A DNA stretch of 64,000 nt from Aromatoleum toluclasticum ATCC 700605 (lineage in GTDB: Bacteria > Pseudomonadota > Gammaproteobacteria > Burkholderiales > Rhodocyclaceae): positions 62,001 through 126,000 of the forward strand of contig NZ_KB899504.1 in NCBI RefSeq assembly GCF_000378245.1. Reading direction: 5' to 3'. The position numbers were made by a program, and so were the translations under genes. The notes below the pieces were generated by a model. That model was not told the DNA's origin. It ran no database searches and worked only from the letters and a program-made list of their open reading frames with translations. Below, in pieces: positions 34,777 to 42,842 of the stretch. Each line of letters opens with the position of its first letter. The stretch's first letter is position 1.

Positions 34777-36402
34777 ATGGACATTCCTTCGCTGTTGCTA
34801 TCGTCGTTCATCATTGCGGTAACCGGGCTCTTCTTTTTTATCTGGTCCCTGCGCAAGGGCCTGCTCGACCCGGACCCGGCCGCCGCAAAAGTAATTTTTT
34901 CGCGCGGCGAGATCGGACGGGTCGAAGAGCCTGCAGTGGCGGGCGCCACACAGCGTGACCTGCAGCGAACGATGGCCGTCGTGGCCGGCGAACCGGACGC
35001 GAAGGAGTTGCAGGCGCGCATCGCCGCTGATGCTTCGTCGGCCCGCCCGGCCTTCGTGCTGCTCGGCTTCGCCGTGTTCTGGCTGCTGGTGGCCTCCCTC
35101 GCAGGCCTGACCAGTTCGATTAAGCTCCACGAGCCCGACTGGCTGACGCAGTATGCGTGGCTGAGCTTCGGGCGCATCCGCACGATCCATCTCAATGCGG
35201 TCGCTTACGGCTGGGCGCCGATGGCGGCGCTCGGGATCGCGTTGTGGATGCTGCCGCGCCTGCTCAAGACCACGCTCGAGGGCGCACGCGTTGCGATCGG
35301 CGGCGCCGTCCTGTGGAACATCGGGCTGGCGATCGGCATCGGCTGCATCGCTGCGGGCATCACCGACGGCATGGAGTGGCTGGAAATACCCGGGCAGGTG
35401 GGTGTCCTGTTCGCGCTCGGCGGGGCGATGATCGGACTGCCGCTCGTATTTACCTTGCGCAGGCGCAAAGTCGAGCATCTCTACGTGTCGGTCTGGTACA
35501 TAGGGGCCGCGCTGTTCTGGTTTCCCGTGCTGTACATCGTCGCCAAGCTGCCGAACCTGCACTTCGGCGTCGAACAGGCGACGATGAACTGGTGGTTCGG
35601 CCACAACGTGCTGGGGCTTTTCTATACACCGCTGTCGCTCGCCGCCGTCTATTACTTCCTGCCCAAGGTCATCGGCCGGCCGATCCAGTCCTACAACCTG
35701 TCGCTGATCGGCTTCTGGTGCCTTGCGTTCTTCTACGGCCAGGTGGGTGGCCACCACCTCGTCGGCGGCCCCGTGCCGGAATGGCTGATCACGCTGTCGA
35801 TCGTGCAGAGCATCATGATGATCGTGCCGGTCGTGGCGTTCTCGCTCAATCAGCACCTGACGATGAGGGGGCATTTCGCCGCCCTGCGCCATTCACCGAC
35901 GCTGCGCTTCGTGGTGCTGGGCGGAATGATGTACACGCTGAGCTCGATCCAGGGCTCGTTCGAAGCCCTGCGTAGCGTCAATACCGTCACCCACTTTACC
36001 CACTTCACCGTCGCGCACGCCCACCTCGGGCTGTACGGCTTCGTCACGCTGGTGATGTTCGGCGCGATCTACTTCGCGATGCCGCGCATCGTGTCGCGGG
36101 AATGGCCCTATCCGACGCTGATCGGGGTGCATTTCTGGCTGGTCACGATCGGCTTCGCGATCTACTTCGCGTCGCTCACCACCGCGGGCGTGTTGCAGGG
36201 CCTGAACATGATCGACGCCAGCAAGCCGTTCATGGACTCGGTGCGCGTCACGCTGCCCTGGCTGGCGGGTCGTTCGGTCGGCGGCGCGCTGATGACGCTC
36301 GGCCATCTCGCCTTCGCCGCTCATTTCCTGCTGATGGCGCTGGGGCGCGGTCCCCGGCGCAGCGGCGCCGCCCTTCTCCGTCCTCTTGCTCCGACCGCCT
36401 GA
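34777..36402 (+). CDS. cbb3-like haem-copper oxidase/NO-reductase-like catalytic subunit
   Basis: The product has 541 residues and about twelve or more helices. It aligns with CcoN: the low-spin haem His in RTIHLNAVAYGW, the CuB His in NWWFGHNVLG, the His pair in GQVGGHHLVGG, and haem His residues in THFTVAHAHLGLYG. An N-terminal cytoplasmic insert (about 25-85) is unusual. It is divergent from nsrR and followed by CcoO-like and cytochrome c genes. It could be a C-family oxidase or an NO reductase; sequence alone does not decide. Confidence 0.87.
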   Translation: MDIPSLLLSSFIIAVTGLFFFIWSLRKGLLDPDPAAAKVIFSRGEIGRVEEPAVAGATQRDLQRTMAVVAGEPDAKELQARIAADASSARPAFVLLGFAVFWLLVASLAGLTSSIKLHEPDWLTQYAWLSFGRIRTIHLNAVAYGWAPMAALGIALWMLPRLLKTTLEGARVAIGGAVLWNIGLAIGIGCIAAGITDGMEWLEIPGQVGVLFALGGAMIGLPLVFTLRRRKVEHLYVSVWYIGAALFWFPVLYIVAKLPNLHFGVEQATMNWWFGHNVLGLFYTPLSLAAVYYFLPKVIGRPIQSYNLSLIGFWCLAFFYGQVGGHHLVGGPVPEWLITLSIVQSIMMIVPVVAFSLNQHLTMRGHFAALRHSPTLRFVVLGGMMYTLSSIQGSFEALRSVNTVTHFTHFTVAHAHLGLYGFVTLVMFGAIYFAMPRIVSREWPYPTLIGVHFWLVTIGFAIYFASLTTAGVLQGLNMIDASKPFMDSVRVTLPWLAGRSVGGALMTLGHLAFAAHFLLMALGRGPRRSGAALLRPLAPTA

Positions 36403-36405
36403 ACC

Positions 36406-37011
36406 ATGGAAAACGAAGTCAAGCTGATTTCCGGCGCAATGGTGACCCTGGCCATCGCGACCACCTCGCTGGTCGTGCTGCCCTACCTGCAGTTGCGCCA
36501 TGAGCCACCGACACCGGGCCTGAAGCCCTATACCGAGGCGCAATTGCGCGGCCGGCAGGTGTACATCCGGGAGGGCTGCGTCTACTGCCATTCGCAGCAG
36601 CCGCGCGATCCGTCCCAGGCGCCGGACGACAAGCGCGGCTGGGGCCGGCCCTCGGTCGCCGGCGACTACTACTACGACAGCCCGCATCTCCTCGGCACGA
36701 TGCGCACTGGGCCGGACCTGTTCAACATCGGTGCACGCCAGCCGAGCGCTGACTGGCAGTTCGGCCACCTCTACCAGCCGCGCGCCTACGCGCCCGGCAG
36801 CATCATGCCCGCCTACCCCTACCTGTTCGAGATCAGGAAGCAGGCAGAACCGGGCGACAAGGTGGTCGCCTTGCCGCCGCAGTTCGCCCCGGCGGGCGGC
36901 GTGGTCGTGGCCACCCAGGCGGCTCAGGATTTGGTGAGCTATCTCCTCGCCCTCGACCGGACCTTCCCCGCGCTGGCGCCGCTCGCCGACGCCGGCCCGG
37001 CCTCAAACTGA
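36406..37011 (+). CDS. CcoO-like mono-haem cytochrome c subunit
   Basis: The product has 201 residues with an N-terminal membrane anchor (about 8-28). One haem-binding CVYCH (58-62) is followed by the family sequence SQQPRDPSQAPDDKRGWGRP, YYYDSPHLLGTMRTGPDL and a Met ligand in SIMPAYPYLF. It passes electrons to the CcoN-like subunit. It starts three bases after that gene's stop. Confidence 0.92.
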   Translation: MENEVKLISGAMVTLAIATTSLVVLPYLQLRHEPPTPGLKPYTEAQLRGRQVYIREGCVYCHSQQPRDPSQAPDDKRGWGRPSVAGDYYYDSPHLLGTMRTGPDLFNIGARQPSADWQFGHLYQPRAYAPGSIMPAYPYLFEIRKQAEPGDKVVALPPQFAPAGGVVVATQAAQDLVSYLLALDRTFPALAPLADAGPASN

Positions 37012-37032
37012 CCCGCAGCCGCACCGTCCGAA

Positions 37033-37620
37033 ATGCCTGACACATCCCGCAACGACCACGCCCAGCGGCGCGAACACCGCGATCCGCAAGAATCCTTCAA
37101 CCCTGTGCCCCGCCTGATGCTTGGCCTGATTGCGGTGCTGCTTACATGGGCGCTGTATTACATCTACGCGGCACGGCCCGACACCCGTCCCGCACTCGGA
37201 GATCGCCGCACGGCGGACGTACTCGCAGCCGTACCCGCCAAGGCCGTGGATGGCGAGCAGATCTTCGGCGCCAACTGCGCCGCGTGCCACCAGGCGGCAG
37301 GCACCGGCATTCCGCAGGTGTTCCCGCCACTTGCGGGCTCGGCCTGGGTCAATGGCAGCGAGCAGATCCTGATCCAGATCCTGCTGCACGGCATCAACGG
37401 CAGTATCGAAGTCGCGGGCAACACGTTCAATGGCGTGATGCCGGCCTTCGGCGACAAGCTCGGCGACGCCGAGATCGCCGCGGTCACCAGCTACATCCGC
37501 AATCAGTGGGGCAACCAGGCCGGGGCGGTGACGGCCGAAACGGTCGAGGCGCAGCGCAAGCACACCGACGGCCGCAGCACGCCGTGGAACGGCGGCGCCG
37601 AACTGGCGACGCTGAAATAG
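37033..37620 (+). CDS. Membrane-anchored c-type cytochrome
   Basis: The product has 195 residues with one transmembrane segment (about 28-46), a linker and one class I cytochrome domain with CAACH (82-86) and a Met ligand in NGVMPAFGD. It has one haem, whereas CcoP has two, so it is a CcoP-like replacement and not CcoP itself. It is probably the electron donor for the CcoN/CcoO-like pair, in the same operon. Confidence 0.9.
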   Translation: MPDTSRNDHAQRREHRDPQESFNPVPRLMLGLIAVLLTWALYYIYAARPDTRPALGDRRTADVLAAVPAKAVDGEQIFGANCAACHQAAGTGIPQVFPPLAGSAWVNGSEQILIQILLHGINGSIEVAGNTFNGVMPAFGDKLGDAEIAAVTSYIRNQWGNQAGAVTAETVEAQRKHTDGRSTPWNGGAELATLK

Positions 37621-37637
37621 CGGCCCCGCCCGAAGCC

Positions 37638-38264
37638 ATGCGCACCGTCATCGCCTGCATGCTCATAGTCGTACTGGGCGTGGCGGCATTCGCGCAGGTC
37701 AGCGCCGGCTTCCGGGTCGTCACCAGCGAGGCCGCACGCCGCCTCGCCGTGCGCGAACAGCCGCCGCTGATGCCGGACGTCGGCCTCGTCGACGCCCGCT
37801 CGACGGGGGACTCGCTGCGCGCCGATCTGGCCGCGGATGGCCGCATCGCCCTCGTCGACTTCATCTATACGCGTTGCGAGTCGGTGTGCCGCGTGCTCGG
37901 CAATGAATTCCAGCAACTGCAGCAGGCAATCCTCGAGCAGGGGCTACAGGAGCGTGTGCGCCTGATCAGCATCAGCTTCGATCCGACGCACGACACCCCG
38001 GACGCACTGGCACGCTATGCCAGACAGATGCAGGCCGACCCCGCCGTGTGGCGCATGGCGACGGTGGCCGATGCGCGGGAACTGCGTCGACTGCTCGATG
38101 CCTTCGGGGTCGTCGTCGTGCCGGATGGCATGGGCGGCTTCGTGCATAACGCGGCGATCCACACGCTGGGGGCGGACGGCCGATTGACCCGCATCGACGA
38201 TCTCGGTGCCATCCGGAGCGCGCTTCGTGCAGCGGCGGCGCGCTCCGGCGAGCGGGCGCAATGA
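37638..38264 (+). CDS. Sco1/SenC-type copper chaperone
   Basis: The product has 208 residues with a signal anchor (about 5-24). The thioredoxin-like domain carries the copper site CESVC (80-84) and a His ligand in GFVHNAAIHTL. Sco proteins load copper into oxidase subunits or keep their thiols reduced. It is the fourth gene of the oxidase-like operon and overlaps the next gene by 4 bases. Confidence 0.9.
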   Translation: MRTVIACMLIVVLGVAAFAQVSAGFRVVTSEAARRLAVREQPPLMPDVGLVDARSTGDSLRADLAADGRIALVDFIYTRCESVCRVLGNEFQQLQQAILEQGLQERVRLISISFDPTHDTPDALARYARQMQADPAVWRMATVADARELRRLLDAFGVVVVPDGMGGFVHNAAIHTLGADGRLTRIDDLGAIRSALRAAAARSGERAQ

Positions 38265-38851
38265 ATCCGCGACAGCGTGCGCTCATCGGACTGGCGCTTG
38301 TAGCAGCAGGCACTGCGCCATGGTTGCGCTCGTGGCTTGAGGCGGACATGGCGCGTCACATGCTCCTGCAGTTTCCGCTGCTGGTCCTTGCCGGCACGGC
38401 GCTCGCTTCGTCCTTGCCCCCGCGGGTGTGCGCCGCTTGCGCGACGATCAACGCTCACGGCCTTGCGGGCCTGTTGCTGTGCCTGCTGGTATCGGGTTTC
38501 TGGATGATTCCGCGCGCCCTCGATCAGGCCCTGCTGTCGCCGCAAATGGAGTTCGCCAAGTTCGCCACACTGCTCGCTGCCGGGGGCGCACTGCAGCTGT
38601 CATGGCGCGGCGCCGGAACTATGATTCAGACCTTTTTCATCGGGAACTGGGCCTGGATGACGGCGGTGGCCGGGCTCCTCTACCAGGACGTTACGGCTCG
38701 TCTGTGCAATGCCTATCTACTCGATGAACAGGTTGTCGCGGGAAGGGGGTTGGTGGTGCTGGCGGTCGTCATGCCGACCGTATTGGTTGGCTTGCTCATG
38801 ATGCGGGGAGGTCTTGCAGCGAATCCGGATGCTCCAATGACTGCGGACTGA
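38261..38851 (+). CDS. Membrane protein of oxidase-like operon, unknown function
   Basis: The product has 196 residues and about five helices. Short loops carry RVCAACATINAHGLAG, two Cys with spacing that could bind copper or haem, and conserved His/Trp residues near the membrane faces (FFIGNWAWMTAVAGL). It is similar in arrangement to CtaG-like accessory proteins of haem-copper oxidases, but that is a loose resemblance. It ends the operon. Confidence 0.7.
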   Translation: MNPRQRALIGLALVAAGTAPWLRSWLEADMARHMLLQFPLLVLAGTALASSLPPRVCAACATINAHGLAGLLLCLLVSGFWMIPRALDQALLSPQMEFAKFATLLAAGGALQLSWRGAGTMIQTFFIGNWAWMTAVAGLLYQDVTARLCNAYLLDEQVVAGRGLVVLAVVMPTVLVGLLMMRGGLAANPDAPMTAD

Positions 38852-39137
38852 CGTGCTCACCGCGAGCAGGAAAGCCGCCGACCAGCGGCAAGCCCATCGG
38901 CGCGAGGCCGGCTACGGAGAGCAGCGAAATCAGGCCCGACACCGAGAACGGCAAAGCTTCCGCAGTGCCGCAGGCAGAGTGGGGCGGGCCGCGATCACCT
39001 GTGCGGGGCAGATGTGCCGCGGTTGCGGGCGACTGCCGGTCACTGAGCCGGATCTCCATGAACGGAAATCGATGAATACATCCTAGTCCGAATTCATCGC
39101 CTGCGGCGAAGCGCCCGGCGATTCGGGGCTGGATTTT
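38852..39137. other. Intergenic stretch without a firm gene
   Basis: The minus strand has an 87-codon frame (from about 39056 to 38796) with one hydrophobic segment (VSGLISLLSVAGLAPMGLPL), overlapping the end of the preceding gene. There is no ribosome site, so it is left unassigned. Confidence 0.4.
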
Positions 39138-39178
39138 AAGATGTATTTTTTTGACGCTTTTGCGGCTCCCGCTATATT
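39138..39178 (+). promoter_or_regulatory. sdhC promoter with NsrR-like half-site
   Basis: TTGACG (39151-39156), 16 bases and TATATT (39173-39178) form a promoter. AAGATGTATTT (39138-39148), an exact NsrR half-site, abuts the -35. The second half of the usual palindrome is missing. The site suggests NO-dependent control of the sdhCDB genes. Confidence 0.65.
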
Positions 39179-39338
39179 GAAGCGGACGGCGCTCATCCGC
39201 GCGCAGGTCTGCAATGTTCATCGAGCCGGCGCGGCGGCATCGAGGCGCACCGCGACGGGGTAGGGTCTAGTGAGGTGATCCGGATCGCCGCAGAGGTATT
39301 TGTCGTCTCTTGGCATTGAATCGGCCTGGGAGGCCAAC

Positions 39339-39725
39339 ATGCGAGCACGCTCGGCTAGTGCGCCGAAGTTTCTGAATCTGTCGCAGGTCCGCTTTCCAGT
39401 CGGTGCGATCGCGTCGATCGGACACCGGGTTTCGGGCGTGCTGCTCCTGGTGAGCCTGCCGCTTCTCGCGCTCGCGCTCGACCGCTCGCTTCGCAGCAAG
39501 TCGGAGTTCGACGCTCTGCGCGACCTGGTATCCGAGCCCTGGCGGGCACTGCTCCTCGTCATTCTCGTTTGGGCCGCCGCGCATCACGTACTCGCCGGTG
39601 TGCGCCACCTGTTGATGGATATCGGCGTCGGGAGCCGTCTTTCACAGGCACGCACCAGCGCCTGGGCTGCGATCCTCGCGGCGGGGATCATTGCACTTGC
39701 GGCCGCGGTGAGGTGGCTGTCGTGA
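39339..39725 (+). CDS. sdhC: Succinate dehydrogenase cytochrome b subunit SdhC
   Basis: The product has 128 residues from the ATG at 39339 (MRARSASAPKFLNLSQVRFP). It has three helices and the family signature SIGHRVSGVLL with Ser and Arg of the quinone site, and HHVLAGVRHLLMD with the haem His. It anchors SdhB in the membrane and binds haem b. The stop overlaps the sdhD GTG (GTGA). Confidence 0.9.
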   Translation: MRARSASAPKFLNLSQVRFPVGAIASIGHRVSGVLLLVSLPLLALALDRSLRSKSEFDALRDLVSEPWRALLLVILVWAAAHHVLAGVRHLLMDIGVGSRLSQARTSAWAAILAAGIIALAAAVRWLS

Positions 39726-40066
39726 GACTCTTTCTAGGGCAACGGGCCTGGGTACTGCAGCGCGTGACGGCGCTGATGCTGCTGATTCTGCTTGCGCTGG
39801 GGGCAGCGACGCTGCTGACGGGGCCGTCGCGCAGCTATGAAAGCTGGCACGCGCTGGCGACGAGCACGCATGGCGCAGTGCTGATCGTCGTGTTCTTCGC
39901 CGCGCTTTGCCTGCACGGCTGGATCGGCGTGCGTGACATCGTCCTCGACTACATCCACGCGCCGACGCTGCGACTGCCCTTGCTTGCGCTGATCGCGGTG
40001 ATCCTGTTTGCGATTTTCATTCGCGTCGTGCTAACGATGGCGGCGCACTTTGCCGGCGGTGCTTAA
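39722..40066 (+). CDS. sdhD: Succinate dehydrogenase membrane anchor SdhD
   Basis: The product has 114 residues starting with the GTG at 39722, inside the sdhC stop. It has three helices. The second haem ligand is in LCLHGWIGVRDIVLDY, with the Asp-Tyr of the quinone site. It is followed directly by sdhB; the sdhA gene that normally stands here is absent. Confidence 0.9.
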   Translation: MRLFLGQRAWVLQRVTALMLLILLALGAATLLTGPSRSYESWHALATSTHGAVLIVVFFAALCLHGWIGVRDIVLDYIHAPTLRLPLLALIAVILFAIFIRVVLTMAAHFAGGA

Positions 40067-40086
40067 GAGTGGCGGAGGAGAGAACA

Positions 40087-40782
40087 GTGCGAGTCAGCAT
40101 CTACCGCTTCAATCCCGAAACCGACGCGAAGCCGCGTATGCAGGATTACGACGTCGCGCCCGAGGCGGGCGACAAGAAGCTGCTCGACGTGCTGATGCGG
40201 CTCAAGACGATGGACGACAGCCTCTCATTCCGCCGTTCCTGTCGTGAAGGCGTGTGCGGATCGGATGCGATGAACATCAACGGTCGTAACGGACTGGCGT
40301 GCCTCACGTCGCTGCCGGGCCTGAAGGAGCCGGTCGTGCTGCGGCCGTTGCCGGGTTTTCCGGTGATCCGCGATCTCATCGTCGACATGACGCAGTTCTT
40401 CGCGCATTACCACTCGATCAAGCCCTACCTGATCAATAACGAGGAGCCGCCCGAGCGCGAACGCCTGCAGTCGCCCGCGGAGCGCGAGAAGTTGAACGGA
40501 CTGTACGAATGCATCCTGTGTGCGTGCTGCAGCGCCTTCTGTCCCTCCTTCTGGTGGAATCCCGACAAGTTCATCGGTCCGGCGGGCCTGCTGCAGGCGT
40601 ACCGCTTCATCTCCGACTCGCGTGATACGGCGACTGCGGCGCGGCTCGCCTACCTGGACGACGTGTATCGCCTGTACCGCTGCCGTTCGATCATGAACTG
40701 CACCGAGGTTTGCCCCAAGGGGCTGAGCCCGTCGCATGCGATCGAACGCATCCGGCTCGCGCTCGTGCGTGAGTCTTCGTAG
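40087..40782 (+). CDS. sdhB: Succinate dehydrogenase iron-sulfur subunit SdhB
   Basis: The GTG at 40087 is favoured over the GTG at 40069 because GGAGGAG (40074-40080) stands 6 bases ahead. About 231 residues hold all three cluster motifs: SCREGVCGSDAMNINGRNGL AC for 2Fe-2S, and CILCACCSAFCPS with CRSIMNCTEVCPKG for the 4Fe-4S and 3Fe-4S clusters. The protein looks fully functional, yet it has no flavoprotein partner in this window. Confidence 0.92.
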   Translation: MRVSIYRFNPETDAKPRMQDYDVAPEAGDKKLLDVLMRLKTMDDSLSFRRSCREGVCGSDAMNINGRNGLACLTSLPGLKEPVVLRPLPGFPVIRDLIVDMTQFFAHYHSIKPYLINNEEPPERERLQSPAEREKLNGLYECILCACCSAFCPSFWWNPDKFIGPAGLLQAYRFISDSRDTATAARLAYLDDVYRLYRCRSIMNCTEVCPKGLSPSHAIERIRLALVRESS

Positions 40783-40815
40783 CGGGTGCGCCTACCAGGT
40801 AGCCACGGGTACGTC

Positions 40816-41580
40816 ATGGGTCATTCGCCTCCATTGTCGATGTTGCATCCGGCCAGCCCCTCGGTCGAAGGGCGGTGGAGCGTTGTTGCCGACGCGCCGG
40901 CCAGGCGGCTCGGCGCGCACGAACTGTTCTCGCGACTGGACTGCGGGGATCTCGCCCGCCTGACTCGGGGCGCGCGACTTCGCCGCCTGGATCCTGGGGA
41001 AGCGCTGTGGTTTACCGGCGAGCGCGCAAGCCACTTTGCGGTGATCGAATCGGGCATTGTCCAGATCCGGCAAATGACGCCGACCGGCGAAGGCATTGTC
41101 GTCGGCCTGTTCCGCCCGGGCGAGGCGATCGGGCTTGCCGCAGCGCTCGAGCACGAGGTCTTCCCGGCGGACGCCATCGCGATCGGCGGACCGGTCGACG
41201 TCCTGTCTATCCGCGCAGAAGCGCTGTATGAATCCCTGGAAAGCTCCGTCGCCGTCGCGCTGGCGGTGAACCGTGCGCTGCTGCGGCACACCGCCGCGCT
41301 GCGCGCGAAGATCGATATCGTCAGCGCCGGTTCGGTGCCGCGCCGGCTCGCAGCGCTGATGCGTTATCTGATCGAGCGATTCGGCCGGCCGACCGATGCG
41401 GGTACGGTCGTCGTTGACGTGCACCTCGGCCGCGATGAAATCGGCCAGCTCGTGAGCGCGCGGGTCGAGACCGTGATCCGCATCCTGAGCCGGTGGCAGA
41501 AGGCCGGCTGGCTTGCCGCACGGCCCGGCGGGATCGAGATTGTACGTGCGGACATGCTGCAGCGGATCGTCGCCCCCTGA
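40816..41580 (+). CDS. Crp/Fnr-family transcriptional regulator
   Basis: The product has 254 residues from the ATG at 40816. The cyclic-nucleotide-type barrel spans about 35-150 (GEALWFTGERASHFAVIESG), a dimer helix follows, and the DNA-binding HTH is HLGRDEIGQLVSARVETVIR ILSRW. The N-terminal Cys cluster of FNR is missing, so it is closer to Dnr/NarR-type or oxidant-sensing members. It lies behind sdhB and may control neighbouring respiratory genes. Confidence 0.85.
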   Translation: MGHSPPLSMLHPASPSVEGRWSVVADAPARRLGAHELFSRLDCGDLARLTRGARLRRLDPGEALWFTGERASHFAVIESGIVQIRQMTPTGEGIVVGLFRPGEAIGLAAALEHEVFPADAIAIGGPVDVLSIRAEALYESLESSVAVALAVNRALLRHTAALRAKIDIVSAGSVPRRLAALMRYLIERFGRPTDAGTVVVDVHLGRDEIGQLVSARVETVIRILSRWQKAGWLAARPGGIEIVRADMLQRIVAP

Positions 41581-41609
41581 GCCGGGTGGCTGCGCGACGG
41601 CCGTCGCGG

Positions 41610-41933
41610 TCAGCGTTCGAGCAGCTTGAGCTTGTCCTTCACCGTCGCCCACAGCCCGGCATCCGGTGGAGCCGGCTTGACCTCGACGATAGGTATCCAC
41701 ACCTTCGCCAGTTCCTCGTTGAGCGGGATGAATTGTCGCTGGTCAGCCGGCACGTCGTCCTCCGAGAAGATCGCGTCGACGGGGCATTCAGCCACGCACA
41801 GCGTGCAGTCGATGCATTCGCGCGGGTCGATCACGAGGAAATTGGGGCCTTCGCGGAAGGCGTCGACGGGACAGACATCGACGCAATCGGTGTGTTTGCA
41901 CTTGATGCAGGCTTCGGTGACTACGTATGTCAT
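41610..41933 (-). CDS. fdxA: 7Fe ferredoxin
   Basis: The product has 107 residues. The N terminus [22 protein letters not shown] and the second motif [12 protein letters not shown] give one 3Fe-4S and one 4Fe-4S cluster, as in FdxA ferredoxins, and the extended C-terminal helix is present. It carries electrons for biosynthetic or detoxifying enzymes. It is divergent from the hemerythrin gene. Confidence 0.93.
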   Translation of the reverse strand: MTYVVTEACIKCKHTDCVDVCPVDAFREGPNFLVIDPRECIDCTLCVAECPVDAIFSEDDVPADQRQFIPLNEELAKVWIPIVEVKPAPPDAGLWATVKDKLKLLER

Positions 41934-42007
41934 GGCTCATCTCTCTTCGGGTGTGCGGTTCGGTCCGCAGTGCGAGAGGAATTTAGGCCATGCGTGCCGG
42001 CCCCTGA

Positions 42008-42021
42008 ATGACAAAAATCAT
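42008..42021. promoter_or_regulatory. Weak FNR/Dnr-like box between fdxA and hemerythrin gene
   Basis: ATGAC-AAAA-ATCAT resembles TTGAT-N4-ATCAA at 7 of 10 positions and is roughly symmetric. It lies between two divergent genes tied to oxygen and NO chemistry, 75 bases from the fdxA start. Confidence 0.4.
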
Positions 42022-42131
42022 TTCCAGCGCCTGGGGGACTCCCTAGGATGAAGTCGCGCAGAACAGACCGGTGCCGGCAGCCGCGGCATGCGGGATGTCG
42101 GTATCGCCCCTAACGAACGCTGGAGATCGTC

Positions 42132-42722
42132 ATGTCCGGACACACGCAGAAATGGCAAGCCGAGCACGCCAATTACCACAAACTGCTCGATCTGCTCCAA
42201 TCCCAGACGGAACTCTTCGTCCACGGCGAGCAGCCGGATTACGAGCTCATGTCGGACATCGTGTACTACATGACGCAGTATCCCGACCGCTTCCATCATC
42301 CGCGCGAGGACGCCGCATTCCGGCAATTGCTTGCCCGCGAGCCGACGATGGAAAGCGTTGTCTCGGAACTCGCTGGCCAGCATCGGCAGATTTCGGAGAG
42401 CGGCGTAATCCTTGCTGCGGACCTCAACGCAGCCGCCGCCGGAGCGATGATGTCGCGTGCGACGCTCGAAGCCGATGTCGGAAAATACGTTGCCTTCCTG
42501 AAAGATCACATGAACATCGAGGAGCGCGAGATATTCCCGCGCCTCGCCGAGTTGTTGGCGGAGACTGACTGGTTCCTCGTCAATTCCGCAATCCACTTCG
42601 CCGCCGATCCGATCTTCGGCGACAGCGTCCAGGAGCGCTTCAGGACGATCCACCGCCAGATCGCGAACCAGGCCGGTTGCGGTTGCAAGGAACCGGCCGA
42701 GCGGGTGTGCTGCCTGGAATGA
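42132..42722 (+). CDS. Hemerythrin-like diiron protein
   Basis: The product has 196 residues, all helical, with the HHE pattern: EHANYHKLLDLL, DRFHHPREDAAF, GQHRQI and DHMNIEEREIFPRL. Such domains bind a diiron centre and react with oxygen or NO. A Cys-rich tail (AGCGCKEPAERVCCLE) is unusual and could bind metal or take part in sensing. The setting near NsrR genes fits nitrosative stress. Confidence 0.85.
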   Translation: MSGHTQKWQAEHANYHKLLDLLQSQTELFVHGEQPDYELMSDIVYYMTQYPDRFHHPREDAAFRQLLAREPTMESVVSELAGQHRQISESGVILAADLNAAAAGAMMSRATLEADVGKYVAFLKDHMNIEEREIFPRLAELLAETDWFLVNSAIHFAADPIFGDSVQERFRTIHRQIANQAGCGCKEPAERVCCLE

Positions 42723-42842
42723 GGCTGCGTCCGTCGGCCCAGACGTCCCCCGCCCGGGCTCATGGTGCAAGTAGGGGCGCAACTCGGCGCCCCCAGAACT
42801 GGCATGTCATATCGTCGGAGGCATCCGGTCGGCATTCGCGGC

